Position numbers and translations under genes: made by a program. Shown one piece after another: positions 1-8,299 of a DNA stretch of 64,000 bases. Location of the stretch: the NCBI RefSeq assembly GCF_003399445.1, contig NZ_QUQO01000002.1, forward strand, positions 248,001 to 312,000, in the 5' to 3' direction. Each line of letters begins with the position of its first letter. Within the stretch, counting starts at the first letter, position 1. Under the pieces are notes generated by a model. That model had not been told where the DNA came from, searched no databases, and saw only the letters and a program-made list of their open reading frames with translations. This stretch comes from Parvularcula marina. Lineage in GTDB: Bacteria > Pseudomonadota > Alphaproteobacteria > Caulobacterales > Parvularculaceae.

Positions 1-36
1 CGTTTGATCGGTGAAGTCAGGAGACCTGCCATCGCG
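1..36 (+). promoter_or_regulatory. 3' end of a cobalamin riboswitch (cut by window edge)
   Basis: The stretch AGTCAGGAGACCTGCC at about 15-30 matches the strongly conserved 3' strand of the adenosylcobalamin riboswitch (AGYCAGGAGACCTGCC type). The 5' part, including the B12 box, would lie before position 1. It sits about 165 nt upstream of a TonB-dependent receptor with BtuB features. The remaining leader (37-198) is GC-rich with short hairpins and would be the expression platform. The expected effect is repression of the receptor when B12 is abundant. The element is partial, so this rests on the conserved tail and the gene context. Confidence 0.7.
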
Positions 37-198
37 TCGTTCGCCCGGGGAGCGGGATCACTCCGGCAGGGCAGGAACGTTTGTTTCCTCCGTAACGGCA
101 TCATTTGCCCATCGTCGTGTCGGCTCAAACCGGCGGGGCTGATATGTCGTTTTGGCCTTTCCCGTTCGGCGGCGGTAAGGGGTTAAGAGGAAGTCCTC

Positions 199-2067
199 GT
201 GAAAAACCTGTTATCAACCAGTGTCGTTCTGGCCCTTCTCTGGACAAGCGTCTCTGCAGAAGAGGCGGATACGGATGTTATTACTGTCTCCGGTCTTCGG
301 GCCCAATCGCCAGCCGATGTGACGGCAAGCATCAGCGTGCTCGATGAAGAGCAGTTGCGCCTGCGCGATGCGCCGTTCCTGGCCGATAGCCTGCGGGCCG
401 TGCCGGGGCTTGGCGTGTCCCGTTCCGGTGCGGCGGGGGGGCTCACCCAGATCCGCCTGCGCGGGGCGGAAGCAAACCACACGCTCGTGCTCCTCGATGG
501 GATCGAAATTTCCGACCCCGTCACGGGCGAGACCGATTTCGGTCTGTGGTCGGGGCTCGATCTTTCGCGGATTGAAATCGCCCGCGGGGAGCAATCCGCC
601 CTCTATGGGTCGGATTCGATCGGCGGCGTGATCGCACTGTTCTCGGGCAGCGAAGACGGCCTTAGGGCCGCCGTTGAAGCCGGCTCCCGCCAGACGGCGC
701 GCGGCATGATCTCGGCGAGCCACAACGCAGGGCGAGGCTATGTCGGGGCCAGCCTGACAGGCTTCACAACAGAAGGCGTTGATACATCCGGCTCGACCGG
801 CGAGGAGGATGGCAGTGACAGCTTTGCCGGCCTCATCCGTGCCGGGATCGAATTCGGTGAGGGATGGTCCGGCAATCTGCTCCTGCGCGCCGCCAGCTCG
901 ACTGTCGAAAATGACAGCGATACGGATTTCGATGGTCTCCTTGAAGACACGCTTGATGAAACGGAAACCGACCAATTGACATTTGGCGGCCGTGTCGGCG
1001 GTGATCTCATCGGCCTCAATCACCAGTTCCGCGTGGGATATACGGAAATCGTCCGCGAGAACACGGATAATGGTGTCTATACAGATGAGACGACAGGCGA
1101 GCGGACCAAACTCTCTTATTCACCGTCAAAAGAATGGCGGTCAGGAGATGTGACGCACCGCCTCACCGGTCTCATCGATCATGAGGCTGAGGATTACGAA
1201 CGCAAGGATACCGATATCGCCTTTGGCGATCCCAATCAGCGTCAGGAGTTCACAAGCCTCGGCGTGGCGGGCGAGTATCTGCTGACCGCCGGGCGGCTGA
1301 CGCTTAATGCGTCGGCACGTCATGACGATAATGATGGCCAGTTTGAAGACGCGACGACGTGGCGGCTCGGCGCGGCATGGCGAACGGATCGTCTGGGGCG
1401 CTTCCGGGTCAGTGCTGGTGAGGGCATCAAAAACCCAACCTTCACGGAGCTTTTCGGTTTTTATCCCGGCAGCTTTGTTGGCAATCCGGATCTGAAACCA
1501 GAGCAATCCTTCAGCTATGAGCTTGGCTGGGACCAGGACTTTGCGAGGGGCTCGATGTCAGCAGTCTATTTTGCTGCTGAGCTCGAGGATGAGATCTATA
1601 CGGCCTTTAATCCTGATTTCACCTCAACGGCTATCAACCGTGTAGGGAAGAGTGAGAGAAGCGGGATTGAACTGTCCGGCCAATACGCCGTGAGCGATGC
1701 GGTTGCGATCTATCTCTCCGGCACGACAACGCAGTCGGAAAGCGATGACGGCGAGGATGAAATCAGGGTGCCTAACTGGACGGCCAGCTTTGGCGCGTCA
1801 TGGGAAAGCCCATCAAAGCCGGGCTTTGTCGTGACGGGCGCGCTTGATGCGGTCGGAGAGCAGGATGATTTCGATTTCGGTAGCTTCCCCTCCCGCCGCG
1901 TGACGCTTGATTCTTACGTGCTGGCATCCGCGACCTTACGCTATCCGTTGACGGATCATCTGTCCTTCACCTTGCGTGGAGACAATCTCTTTGATGAAGA
2001 GGTGACGGATGTCTTCGGTTATCGAGGGCCCGGTGCCGGGCTTTACGCCGGCTTCCGCATCGACTGA
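199..2067 (+). CDS. btuB: TonB-dependent vitamin B12 receptor (BtuB-like)
   Basis: 622 residues, a normal length for BtuB. The N-terminus (about residues 1-20) is a Sec signal peptide ending in VSA. A TonB-box-like DVITVSG follows at about 25-31. Then comes the plug domain, with typical LRAVPGLGVSRSG, IRLRGAEANHTLVLLDGIE and EIARGEQSALYGSDSIGGVI segments. The rest is a 22-strand-type barrel with acidic loops, ending in an aromatic-rich terminal strand. The product would import cobalamin across the outer membrane using TonB energy. The riboswitch tail just upstream supports B12 rather than siderophore as substrate. The last 25 bp overlap the convergent ligase gene. No btuF/C/D transporter genes follow. 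Confidence 0.85.
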   Translation: MKNLLSTSVVLALLWTSVSAEEADTDVITVSGLRAQSPADVTASISVLDEEQLRLRDAPFLADSLRAVPGLGVSRSGAAGGLTQIRLRGAEANHTLVLLDGIEISDPVTGETDFGLWSGLDLSRIEIARGEQSALYGSDSIGGVIALFSGSEDGLRAAVEAGSRQTARGMISASHNAGRGYVGASLTGFTTEGVDTSGSTGEEDGSDSFAGLIRAGIEFGEGWSGNLLLRAASSTVENDSDTDFDGLLEDTLDETETDQLTFGGRVGGDLIGLNHQFRVGYTEIVRENTDNGVYTDETTGERTKLSYSPSKEWRSGDVTHRLTGLIDHEAEDYERKDTDIAFGDPNQRQEFTSLGVAGEYLLTAGRLTLNASARHDDNDGQFEDATTWRLGAAWRTDRLGRFRVSAGEGIKNPTFTELFGFYPGSFVGNPDLKPEQSFSYELGWDQDFARGSMSAVYFAAELEDEIYTAFNPDFTSTAINRVGKSERSGIELSGQYAVSDAVAIYLSGTTTQSESDDGEDEIRVPNWTASFGASWESPSKPGFVVTGALDAVGEQDDFDFGSFPSRRVTLDSYVLASATLRYPLTDHLSFTLRGDNLFDEEVTDVFGYRGPGAGLYAGFRID

Positions 2068-3338
2068 CGGGCGCGGGTCTGAATCCGTTCCCTGATCGAA
2101 TCGATCGGGGATGCTTTGACGGGAGGGATGTCCGTCATGTGCCGGACCGAATGGGCCAGCACGAGAAGGATGAGATATCCCTCCCACATTTCCAGCGACA
2201 CACTCGCGCCGCCAATGCCGAAGATAATCAGCGACATGGTGGCATAACGGCTGAATTCCCGCCGCCAGGGTTCGGCCTTCCGATCAAGTGATGTTCGGAA
2301 GGCGGCAAAGAACCCGGTGACCCAGATCCCCAGATAGATGATGAGCCCGGCAAAGCCGGTCCCGCCCAGCACCTCGAAATAGATCGAGTGCGCAGCTCGC
2401 GGCTGGCGGTCCGAGACTGTGGCGGCGACGTTTGCGTCATAAGGCGCCCGGAGGCCGGCGCCGGTCAGCGGGTTCTCAGTTGCGAGCTCCCAGTTGATCA
2501 CCCACGCATCGATCCGGCCCTGAAAGCTCTGATCCTCCGCAGCCTCACTGATACTTACCATGCGGTCGATCCAGTCACCCGGTGCGGAGAGGAAGATGCC
2601 GAGCGCCATGATGACGCCTGCGGCACCAATCAGGAATTTGTGCCGCGACTGCCACCAGTAGAGTGCGCCGAAGACGACGAGACAGATGAAGGCGCCGCGC
2701 GAATAGGTGCCGATGATGGCGACGATGGTCAGGGCAAAGACGGCCCAACTTCCCATCCTGACGAGGCGATGCGTCGCCTGATTGGCGACATAGAGCAGCA
2801 TCGGCAGGAAGGTCGCCATGGCGATGCCGATATGGTTGTTGTCGTAGAGGACCGTGCGCTCGAGCCCGAAATAGAGGTTCTGCCCAGCCGTCAGCAGGGT
2901 GAAGACCCCGCCTTTGACGCCATAGAACCCCATGATCAGGACGACGACCCAGAGCAGGGCAGTAAACCGTAGGCGGTCGGTGACCGCGACCGAACAGATC
3001 ACAACGAACAGCATCACCTTCCAGAACCGGTCAAAGGCGACGGCGGAGGCGGCGGGCGACAGGCTCATCCATTGCGACAGGAATATCCAGAAGAGGAAGA
3101 GCAACAGAAAACTGAGGAGCCAGCTCATCCTCAGGCGGAAAAGCTCGCCATGCAGCAGGAGCGACAGGATCGCGATCGCGGTGATCGGCGGTTGCAGCGA
3201 CAGGGTACTGGCTGTCCACGCGGCATTCTGCGGGGAGGCAATAGTAAACCATGCCCAGAGCAGGACACCTGCAAAGGGGTAACGGAACACGGCGAGAAGC
3301 GTGATCCCCAGGAATACCAGGAGGAGGATGTCCCTCAT
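2043..3338 (-). CDS. O-glycosylation ligase / Wzy-like polymerase, exosortase-A-system type
   Basis: 431-residue multi-pass membrane protein. The N-terminal region (MRDILLLVFLG, then a hydrophobic stretch with LLWAWFTIASPQ) looks like DUF5935, which in known proteins precedes the Wzy/O-antigen-ligase domain of the family named putative O-glycosylation ligase, exosortase A system-associated. The central part has the ligase-like periplasmic loop with GRIDAWVINWELATENPLTGAGL followed by HSIYFEVLGGTGFAGLIIY. The likely role is transfer or polymerisation of lipid-linked glycans at the periplasmic face of the inner membrane. No exosortase, EpsH or PEP-CTERM gene is visible nearby, so the system would be encoded elsewhere. 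It converges on btuB with a 25 bp overlap. Confidence 0.65.
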   Translation of the reverse strand: MRDILLLVFLGITLLAVFRYPFAGVLLWAWFTIASPQNAAWTASTLSLQPPITAIAILSLLLHGELFRLRMSWLLSFLLLFLFWIFLSQWMSLSPAASAVAFDRFWKVMLFVVICSVAVTDRLRFTALLWVVVLIMGFYGVKGGVFTLLTAGQNLYFGLERTVLYDNNHIGIAMATFLPMLLYVANQATHRLVRMGSWAVFALTIVAIIGTYSRGAFICLVVFGALYWWQSRHKFLIGAAGVIMALGIFLSAPGDWIDRMVSISEAAEDQSFQGRIDAWVINWELATENPLTGAGLRAPYDANVAATVSDRQPRAAHSIYFEVLGGTGFAGLIIYLGIWVTGFFAAFRTSLDRKAEPWRREFSRYATMSLIIFGIGGASVSLEMWEGYLILLVLAHSVRHMTDIPPVKASPIDSIRERIQTRARQSMRKPA

Positions 3339-3411
3339 GCGCAGGCGCTCGCAAAACTCATGCCCTCATTTAGCATGAAGCATGCAAACACGGCATTACC
3401 GCGGCGGAAGT

Positions 3412-4113
3412 TCAGGACTTTTCTGCGACGTGAACCGGCATCCAGCCTTCAAGCGTGCTGATCTGAACTCGTTCGAGAACGCCGACGCGGACCCCATCAA
3501 AGACATATTGAACGGCAAGGGCCATCAGCAGCATGCCGAGCAGGCGAGAAATCGTGTTCATGCCGGTCCGACCAAGCGCGCTCGCGATCCGCGATGAGAA
3601 GATCATGATGATGATGCCGATACACAGGCAGAGCAGCATGGAGAGGATAACCGCGGTCCGGGTCAGCATCAGATCTGCAGCTGCAACCCCTTGCGGGTTC
3701 ATCAGAAGCATGATGGTCGCGATCGCGCCCGGGCCTGCCAGCATCGGCATGGCGAGCGGGAAGAAGGCGACGTTATCTCGTGAGGAAGCCTTCGGGCCGG
3801 GGCGTTTGGCTTCCATCTCGCCATCGGGATCAAAGAACATCCGAAAGCCGATCAGGAACAGGAGCATGCCGCCCGCTGCCCGGAACGCGGCGATGTCGAT
3901 GCCCAGATGCTCCAGCATGAAGCTACCGAAAAAGCCGAAGACGAACAGGATGCCAGCTGCGATCAGCGCGGCCTGAATCGCCGTCAACCGCTGGGAAGCG
4001 GAAGTCTCACTATGCGTCAGTGCCGCAAAAAGCGGGGCCACCATGATCGGGTCGATCACGATGAACAGAGTGACGAAAGAAGCAAAGAAGACCGAGACGA
4101 AACCGGCGTCCAT
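3412..4113 (-). CDS. MarC family integral membrane protein
   Basis: 233 residues with about six membrane segments. The order is typical of MarC/UPF0056: an N-terminal helix with LFIVIDPIMVAPLF, a central AFRAAGGMLLFLIGFRMF segment, the FPLAMPMLAGPGAI signature, and a C-terminal GTGMNTISRLLGMLLMALAVQYVFDG-like segment. An AGGATC ribosome-binding site lies upstream of the ATG. MarC proteins sit in the inner membrane. Despite the name they are not an established multidrug determinant, and their transport role is unknown. It is on the same strand as the ligase gene, with a gap of about 70 bp. Confidence 0.85.
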   Translation of the reverse strand: MDAGFVSVFFASFVTLFIVIDPIMVAPLFAALTHSETSASQRLTAIQAALIAAGILFVFGFFGSFMLEHLGIDIAAFRAAGGMLLFLIGFRMFFDPDGEMEAKRPGPKASSRDNVAFFPLAMPMLAGPGAIATIMLLMNPQGVAAADLMLTRTAVILSMLLCLCIGIIIMIFSSRIASALGRTGMNTISRLLGMLLMALAVQYVFDGVRVGVLERVQISTLEGWMPVHVAEKS

Positions 4114-4240
4114 TTGAATAGATCCTGATTGTTGGGAGCGGGCGCCCTCTGCGCCCGGTTACAGCCGGGGTCAAGTGGGCGTCGGCAGTGAATCGCGATT
4201 ATTGTCATCGCGCCGTATCGAGATAGGTAGGGAACGATGA

Positions 4241-4909
4241 GTGAAAAGGGGCAGCGGGATGACTGGCGAAAATGAGACGACTGAAGAGGGCGCGGTAAAA
4301 ACGTCTGAGGCGACGCGCGAAGACATCAAGAATCTCAATAAGGTCGACAGGATCTTCATCCGGCTGAATGTCCTCAACACCATCCTTGCTGTCGCGGGCG
4401 TATTCACCGGCGCCGTTGCTCTTTATGCGGCAATGGTCGAATCCGATGCGGTCAAGAAACAGTCCGCCGCCGCCGTCTGGCCCTTTGTCCAGTTCTCGAC
4501 ATCCGACTACACGAATGAGGAAGGCGTCTATTTCGCCATGCACCTGACCAATGTCGGGGCGGGCCCTGCACAAATCAAAAGCGTGCGGATCAAACTGGCC
4601 GGGGAGTATCGTGAAGACTGGCGCGATGCGGTCAGCGGCATGCTGCCCGATCAGAAAGTGTCCTTCGGTACGAGTTTCGCGACCAATCGGGTGATGCGCC
4701 CAGGTGATGATGTGACAATGATCGAGACGCTTGATCCAGTCCTGCAGAAAGCCTTCGTTGAGGCGACGCTCGATCCTGAGAATGAGTTCGCTTATTGCTA
4801 TTGCTCGATCTTTGACGATTGCTGGCTCGCCGACAGCACGAAAGACATTCAGAATCCGGAACAGGTGAAATCCTGCCCCGATTTTGGTGATGATGCCTTT
4901 CGGAACTGA
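4241..4909 (+). CDS. hypothetical protein with one membrane helix
   Basis: Not recognised. 222 residues if the GTG at 4241 is used. An ATG at 4259, preceded by AAGGGG seven bases upstream, may be the true start and gives 216 residues. An acidic N-terminal segment is followed by a single transmembrane helix at about residues 45-65 (VLNTILAVAGVFTGAVALYAAM). A soluble domain follows, with a beta-rich appearance (FVQFSTSDYTNEEGVYFAMHLTNVGAGPA, KSVRIKL). Several cysteines lie near the C-terminus in YCYCSIFDDCW. The segment NVGAGPAQIKSVRI resembles small beta-sandwich domains in other membrane-anchored hypotheticals, but no function can be assigned. It stands alone and converges on mutL, with six bases between the genes. 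Confidence 0.7.
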   Translation: MKRGSGMTGENETTEEGAVKTSEATREDIKNLNKVDRIFIRLNVLNTILAVAGVFTGAVALYAAMVESDAVKKQSAAAVWPFVQFSTSDYTNEEGVYFAMHLTNVGAGPAQIKSVRIKLAGEYREDWRDAVSGMLPDQKVSFGTSFATNRVMRPGDDVTMIETLDPVLQKAFVEATLDPENEFAYCYCSIFDDCWLADSTKDIQNPEQVKSCPDFGDDAFRN

Positions 4910-4915
4910 TGCGGG

Positions 4916-6790
4916 TTATTTGCGGCCGAATAATCGTTCGATGTCGGAGAGTTTGAGCTCGACATAAGTCGGCCGGCCATGATTGCATTGACCGGAATGC
5001 GGGGTCGCTTCCATCTGACGGAGGAGGTGGTTCATCTCTTCACCGGTCAGGCGGCGTCCCGCACGGATCGAGCCGCGGCAGGCCATGTTCCCGCAAATGT
5101 CACCCAGCCGTTCTTTCAGCGCCGTGCTCTCATCGAGATTGGCTAGGTCCGCCGCGATATCCTTCACGAGCCCGACGACATCTCCCTGACCGAAAAGGGC
5201 CGGGACTTCACGAACGAGGATTGCCCCTTCGCCGAAGGCTTCGATCTGCAGGCCGAGGGCATCGAGTTCTTCCGTCCGGGCAGAGATCAGCTCGGCTTCT
5301 TCCTGCGGCAAGTCGATGACTTCGGGGATGAGGAGACGCTGGCGGGGGACTGTGCCCTCGGCCATGTGGCGCTTCATTTCCTCATAGACAAGCCGTTCAT
5401 GCGCCGCATGCTGATCGACAATGACGATCCCGTCCGCTGTCTGCGCCACGATATAGGTTTCGTGAAGCTGGGCGCGGGCCGCGCCGAGCGGATGATCGGA
5501 TGTGGCGGGCGCGACAGATTCGGCTTCTATCCGGGATGTCGGGGCGGCAGTGGCCGTAAAGGCTGACTGGGCTTCAGCGAGGCCAGCCTGCATTGGACGC
5601 TGGACGAATTGCCGGTCGACCGTGGCGCGATGCGGCTGAGGCAGGAAAGAAGGGGCGCCCTGCTGTTCGTCCTCCATCCGCTCGGGCTGGATAGAGGAAA
5701 GGGCGCTTGCCGCAACGGTGGTTAAGGCGCGATGACCTGCCTCCATCAGGGCGGCACGCAGGCCAGATACGATCAGCCCACGGATGGATGGCGCATTGCG
5801 GAAGCGAACCTCCGTCTTGGCGGGGTGCACGTTCACATCGACATCATCAAAGGGCAGGTCGATGAACATGGCGAGCAGTGGGTGCCGGTCCCGCGCAAGG
5901 AAATCCGCATAGGCGCCCCTGACGGCTCCAACCATCAGCCGGTCTTTGACGGGCCGTCCGTTGACGAAAAGATATTGCCGGTCGGGCTGTCCCCGGTTGA
6001 AGGTCGGCACCCCGGCAAAGCCGGTCAGCCGCGCGCCATCGCGCTCGAAATCAAGCGGCAGGGCATTGTCGCCGAATTCGCGTCCCATGATTGCCGCAAG
6101 GCGATTAAGGTGACCCTCCGTACCCGGCGGTTCTGCCGGAAAGGCAAATCGCTTTCGGCCATCAGCCTCGAGAGAGAAGGCAATGTCAGGCCGTGCCATC
6201 GCAAGGGCCTTGAGCGTATCCGAGACGGCGCGGGTCTCGGCCATTTCGGATTTGAGAAATTTGAGCCGTGCGGGTGTGGCGTAGAAAAGGTCGCGAACCT
6301 CAACGCGCGTGCCATGACCGGGGAAGGCGCCGGGGCGCACTTCATCGAGCTCACCGCCCGCACATGACAGCTCCCAGCCTTCATCGCCTTTCGCCCGCGA
6401 CGTCAGCGTCAGCCTCGCCACGGCGCCGATGGAGGGGAGCGCTTCGCCCCTGAATCCCATGGTCGCGATATGGAGGAGATCGTAATCACCCGCATCGTCG
6501 GGTTCGAGTTTGGAAGTCGCGTGCCGTTCCAGCGCGAGCTGGAGGGAGTCTGCATCCATGCCGCAGCCATTATCCGTCACGCGGATCAGGGATTTGCCGC
6601 CATGCTCGATCGCCACATCAATGCGCGTCGCACCGGCATCGATCGCATTCTCCACCAGTTCTTTGAGCGCCGCCGATGGCCGCTCGATGACTTCACCGGC
6701 GGCGATCCTGTTGATCGCGGTCGGGGACAGTTTGCGGATGACGGGGCGCAGCGACTGAGTGCGCGGTGCAGCTTGGGCAGTGTTGGACAT
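4916..6790 (-). CDS. mutL: DNA mismatch repair protein MutL
   Basis: 624 residues. The N-terminal GHKL ATPase has [20 protein letters not shown] with the catalytic Glu, VTDNGCGMD, and HATSKL plus [10 protein letters not shown]. The transducer domain carries [13 protein letters not shown] and [13 protein letters not shown]. After a variable linker (about residues 340-430), the C-terminal dimerisation/endonuclease domain contains [12 protein letters not shown], which fits the DQHA(X)2E(X)4E metal-binding endonuclease motif, followed by CRGSIRAGR and CNHGRPT. This is therefore a nicking-type MutL rather than the MutH-dependent E. coli type, as expected for alphaproteobacteria. It acts after MutS to direct strand removal. 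No mutS is nearby. Confidence 0.95.
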   Translation of the reverse strand: MSNTAQAAPRTQSLRPVIRKLSPTAINRIAAGEVIERPSAALKELVENAIDAGATRIDVAIEHGGKSLIRVTDNGCGMDADSLQLALERHATSKLEPDDAGDYDLLHIATMGFRGEALPSIGAVARLTLTSRAKGDEGWELSCAGGELDEVRPGAFPGHGTRVEVRDLFYATPARLKFLKSEMAETRAVSDTLKALAMARPDIAFSLEADGRKRFAFPAEPPGTEGHLNRLAAIMGREFGDNALPLDFERDGARLTGFAGVPTFNRGQPDRQYLFVNGRPVKDRLMVGAVRGAYADFLARDRHPLLAMFIDLPFDDVDVNVHPAKTEVRFRNAPSIRGLIVSGLRAALMEAGHRALTTVAASALSSIQPERMEDEQQGAPSFLPQPHRATVDRQFVQRPMQAGLAEAQSAFTATAAPTSRIEAESVAPATSDHPLGAARAQLHETYIVAQTADGIVIVDQHAAHERLVYEEMKRHMAEGTVPRQRLLIPEVIDLPQEEAELISARTEELDALGLQIEAFGEGAILVREVPALFGQGDVVGLVKDIAADLANLDESTALKERLGDICGNMACRGSIRAGRRLTGEEMNHLLRQMEATPHSGQCNHGRPTYVELKLSDIERLFGRK

Positions 6791-6851
6791 TCCCTAATCG
6801 TAGCGCGACTCAACCAAGAGCCCACGTGCAAATTCTGCACATCATCGGGCG

Positions 6852-7091
6852 TTACGCCGTCTCGGACTGATGCGGCATAGGCGCGTGGTGGTGGTAATGC
6901 GGTCGCGGGGCCGCACCGGCCTTCGCCCACAGCTTTTCGTGCAGCGTATAGGCGAAGGTCTGGATCAGCGGCTCGACCATCCCGATCCCGAGCGCCACGG
7001 CCCAGCTGCCGGTCAGCGCATAGGCGACCCCGATCGCCACGATGAAATGCATGGCGCCATAGGTGAGCGGTTTGAGGGCGGTGACAGACAT
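6852..7091 (-). CDS. DUF2061 family small membrane protein
   Basis: 79 residues with two hydrophobic helices. LKPLTYGAMHFIVAIGVAYALTG and an acidic GMVEPLIQTFAYTLHEKLW segment match the DUF2061 pattern (K-x-x-T-y, then iE-x-x-k-x-x-y-y-x-H-E). The C-terminal tail is rich in His and Pro. An AGGA lies upstream of the ATG. The function of the family is unknown and it is predicted to sit in the inner membrane. It lies just upstream of mutL on the same strand, 61 bp away, and could be cotranscribed. Confidence 0.7.
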   Translation of the reverse strand: MSVTALKPLTYGAMHFIVAIGVAYALTGSWAVALGIGMVEPLIQTFAYTLHEKLWAKAGAAPRPHYHHHAPMPHQSETA

Positions 7092-7503
7092 GAGCCATCC
7101 TTATTGCGAACTATTCTCAATTAAGGACTGGGGGCGTTTCAGGCAACCTCCAGCTATCGAAAAGGGTCATCGGGAAAATCGATGGAGACAGGAAAAAGGG
7201 CGGGGCCTGGTGGCTATGAGTGAGAACCAGAACCCCGCCAGTCGTGACCGTCACCAGAATGGGTAAGATGGACGGCCTGTTCGATGGCGACAGATCGGGG
7301 TCGTGTCGCTCTCGGCACCCATAATGGCGATCATTCGGGCGGGTGCCGGGCAGCGAAACGAAGCAAATCCGCCTCCTATGACACTGGCAATCTGCGCTGT
7401 CCTCATCACCTTAACCTGACGATTAGCTGTCGAATTGCTGATATCTGGCCGTTTTTCTCATCTTCGAGAGGGATGGAAGTTTTTATTGCTAAACAGTAAC
7501 GCC
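7092..7503. other. intergenic stretch with no recognised gene
   Basis: About 410 bases between the divergent DUF2061 and regulator genes. Short open frames here lack convincing ribosome-binding sites and resemble no family. I see no tRNA, known small-RNA signature or terminator. The 3' end runs into the inverted repeat at 7504-7545. It probably holds the promoters of both neighbours. Confidence 0.4.
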
Positions 7504-7545
7504 GCAAACCTGATCATTCAGCTTTCCGCCGTTGATCAGGTTTGC
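7504..7545. repeat. 13-bp perfect inverted repeat upstream of a CadC-type regulator
   Basis: GCAAACCTGATCA (7504-7516) is repeated exactly in reverse complement at 7533-7545, with a 16-base spacer. The right arm lies 53 bases before the GTG start of the winged-helix regulator. There is no T-tract, so it is not a normal intrinsic terminator. A dimeric operator site, possibly autoregulatory, or an RNA hairpin in the leader are both possible. Confidence 0.6.
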
Positions 7546-7598
7546 ATTTCGCCGCAGTTTTTTGTGCTGAGACAGAAAAGGCTGTGAGGGAGATCGCT

Positions 7599-8288
7599 GT
7601 GAACGAGGAAAAGGAGGGCCTGACGTCCTGCTTTCATCATGCCCCGTTCGTGCTGGGGGAATGGACGGTTTATCCGTCCCGCAACCAGCTTAGACGAGCG
7701 GAAGAGACGGTCAGTCTTCAGCCCAAGGTCATGAACCTCCTCTGCACTCTGGCGGGCGCAGGCGAAGAGACGATTTCCCGCAACCAGCTCATCGATAAGG
7801 TATGGAACGGGCTTCATGTCTCCGACGCTGCGATCGACCGAGCGGTCTACAGTCTGCGCCGGACTCTCGGCGATTCGGCGACGGCCCCCCGCTATATCGA
7901 GACGGTCCGCAAAAAGGGGCTTCGCTTGATTATCACTCCGGCGGAAGTTGCTAGCGAGCCGAAGCCGGTCGAGGTGCAGGTGACGACAACTTCTGTGCCC
8001 ATGGAGCTGAATCTCGCCGGGTTCTCGCTCGGCTCACTCGTTCAGATGACGAGTTGGCGTCAGGCTGCAGTGATGCTTGGGACAATCGTCTGTGTGTTGA
8101 CTTTCTGGAGCATCATCAACAACCCGATCATCTTTCCGGCATCAGGTGGATTGAACTCTGCAGAAGCTCCGTCAGAGAGTCCCTCTATGAAGGCAGAGGA
8201 AGAGGATTGCGCCAAGCAGGTTCTGCTGGCTGACATGTCTGATCTGAATGCCGATTGCTCACCGCAATCGAACGTCATGTTCAGATAG
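7599..8288 (+). CDS. CadC/ToxR-type membrane-anchored winged-helix transcriptional regulator
   Basis: 229 residues from a GTG at 7599, chosen because GAGGGA lies eight bases upstream. The in-frame TTG at 7542 falls inside an inverted repeat. Residues about 15-112 form an OmpR/PhoB-type winged helix: LQPKVMNLLCTL, ISRNQLIDKVW, SDAAIDRAVYSLRRTLGD and YIETVRKKGLRL. There is no receiver domain. One transmembrane helix lies at about 155-173. The remaining 55-residue tail would be periplasmic and has two cysteines (EDCAK and ADCSP), as in CadC/ToxR proteins where a disulfide can tune activity. The sensory domain is far shorter than in CadC. The signal and targets are unknown. Confidence 0.8.
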   Translation: MNEEKEGLTSCFHHAPFVLGEWTVYPSRNQLRRAEETVSLQPKVMNLLCTLAGAGEETISRNQLIDKVWNGLHVSDAAIDRAVYSLRRTLGDSATAPRYIETVRKKGLRLIITPAEVASEPKPVEVQVTTTSVPMELNLAGFSLGSLVQMTSWRQAAVMLGTIVCVLTFWSIINNPIIFPASGGLNSAEAPSESPSMKAEEEDCAKQVLLADMSDLNADCSPQSNVMFR

Positions 8289-8299
8289 GTAGGCGAGCC

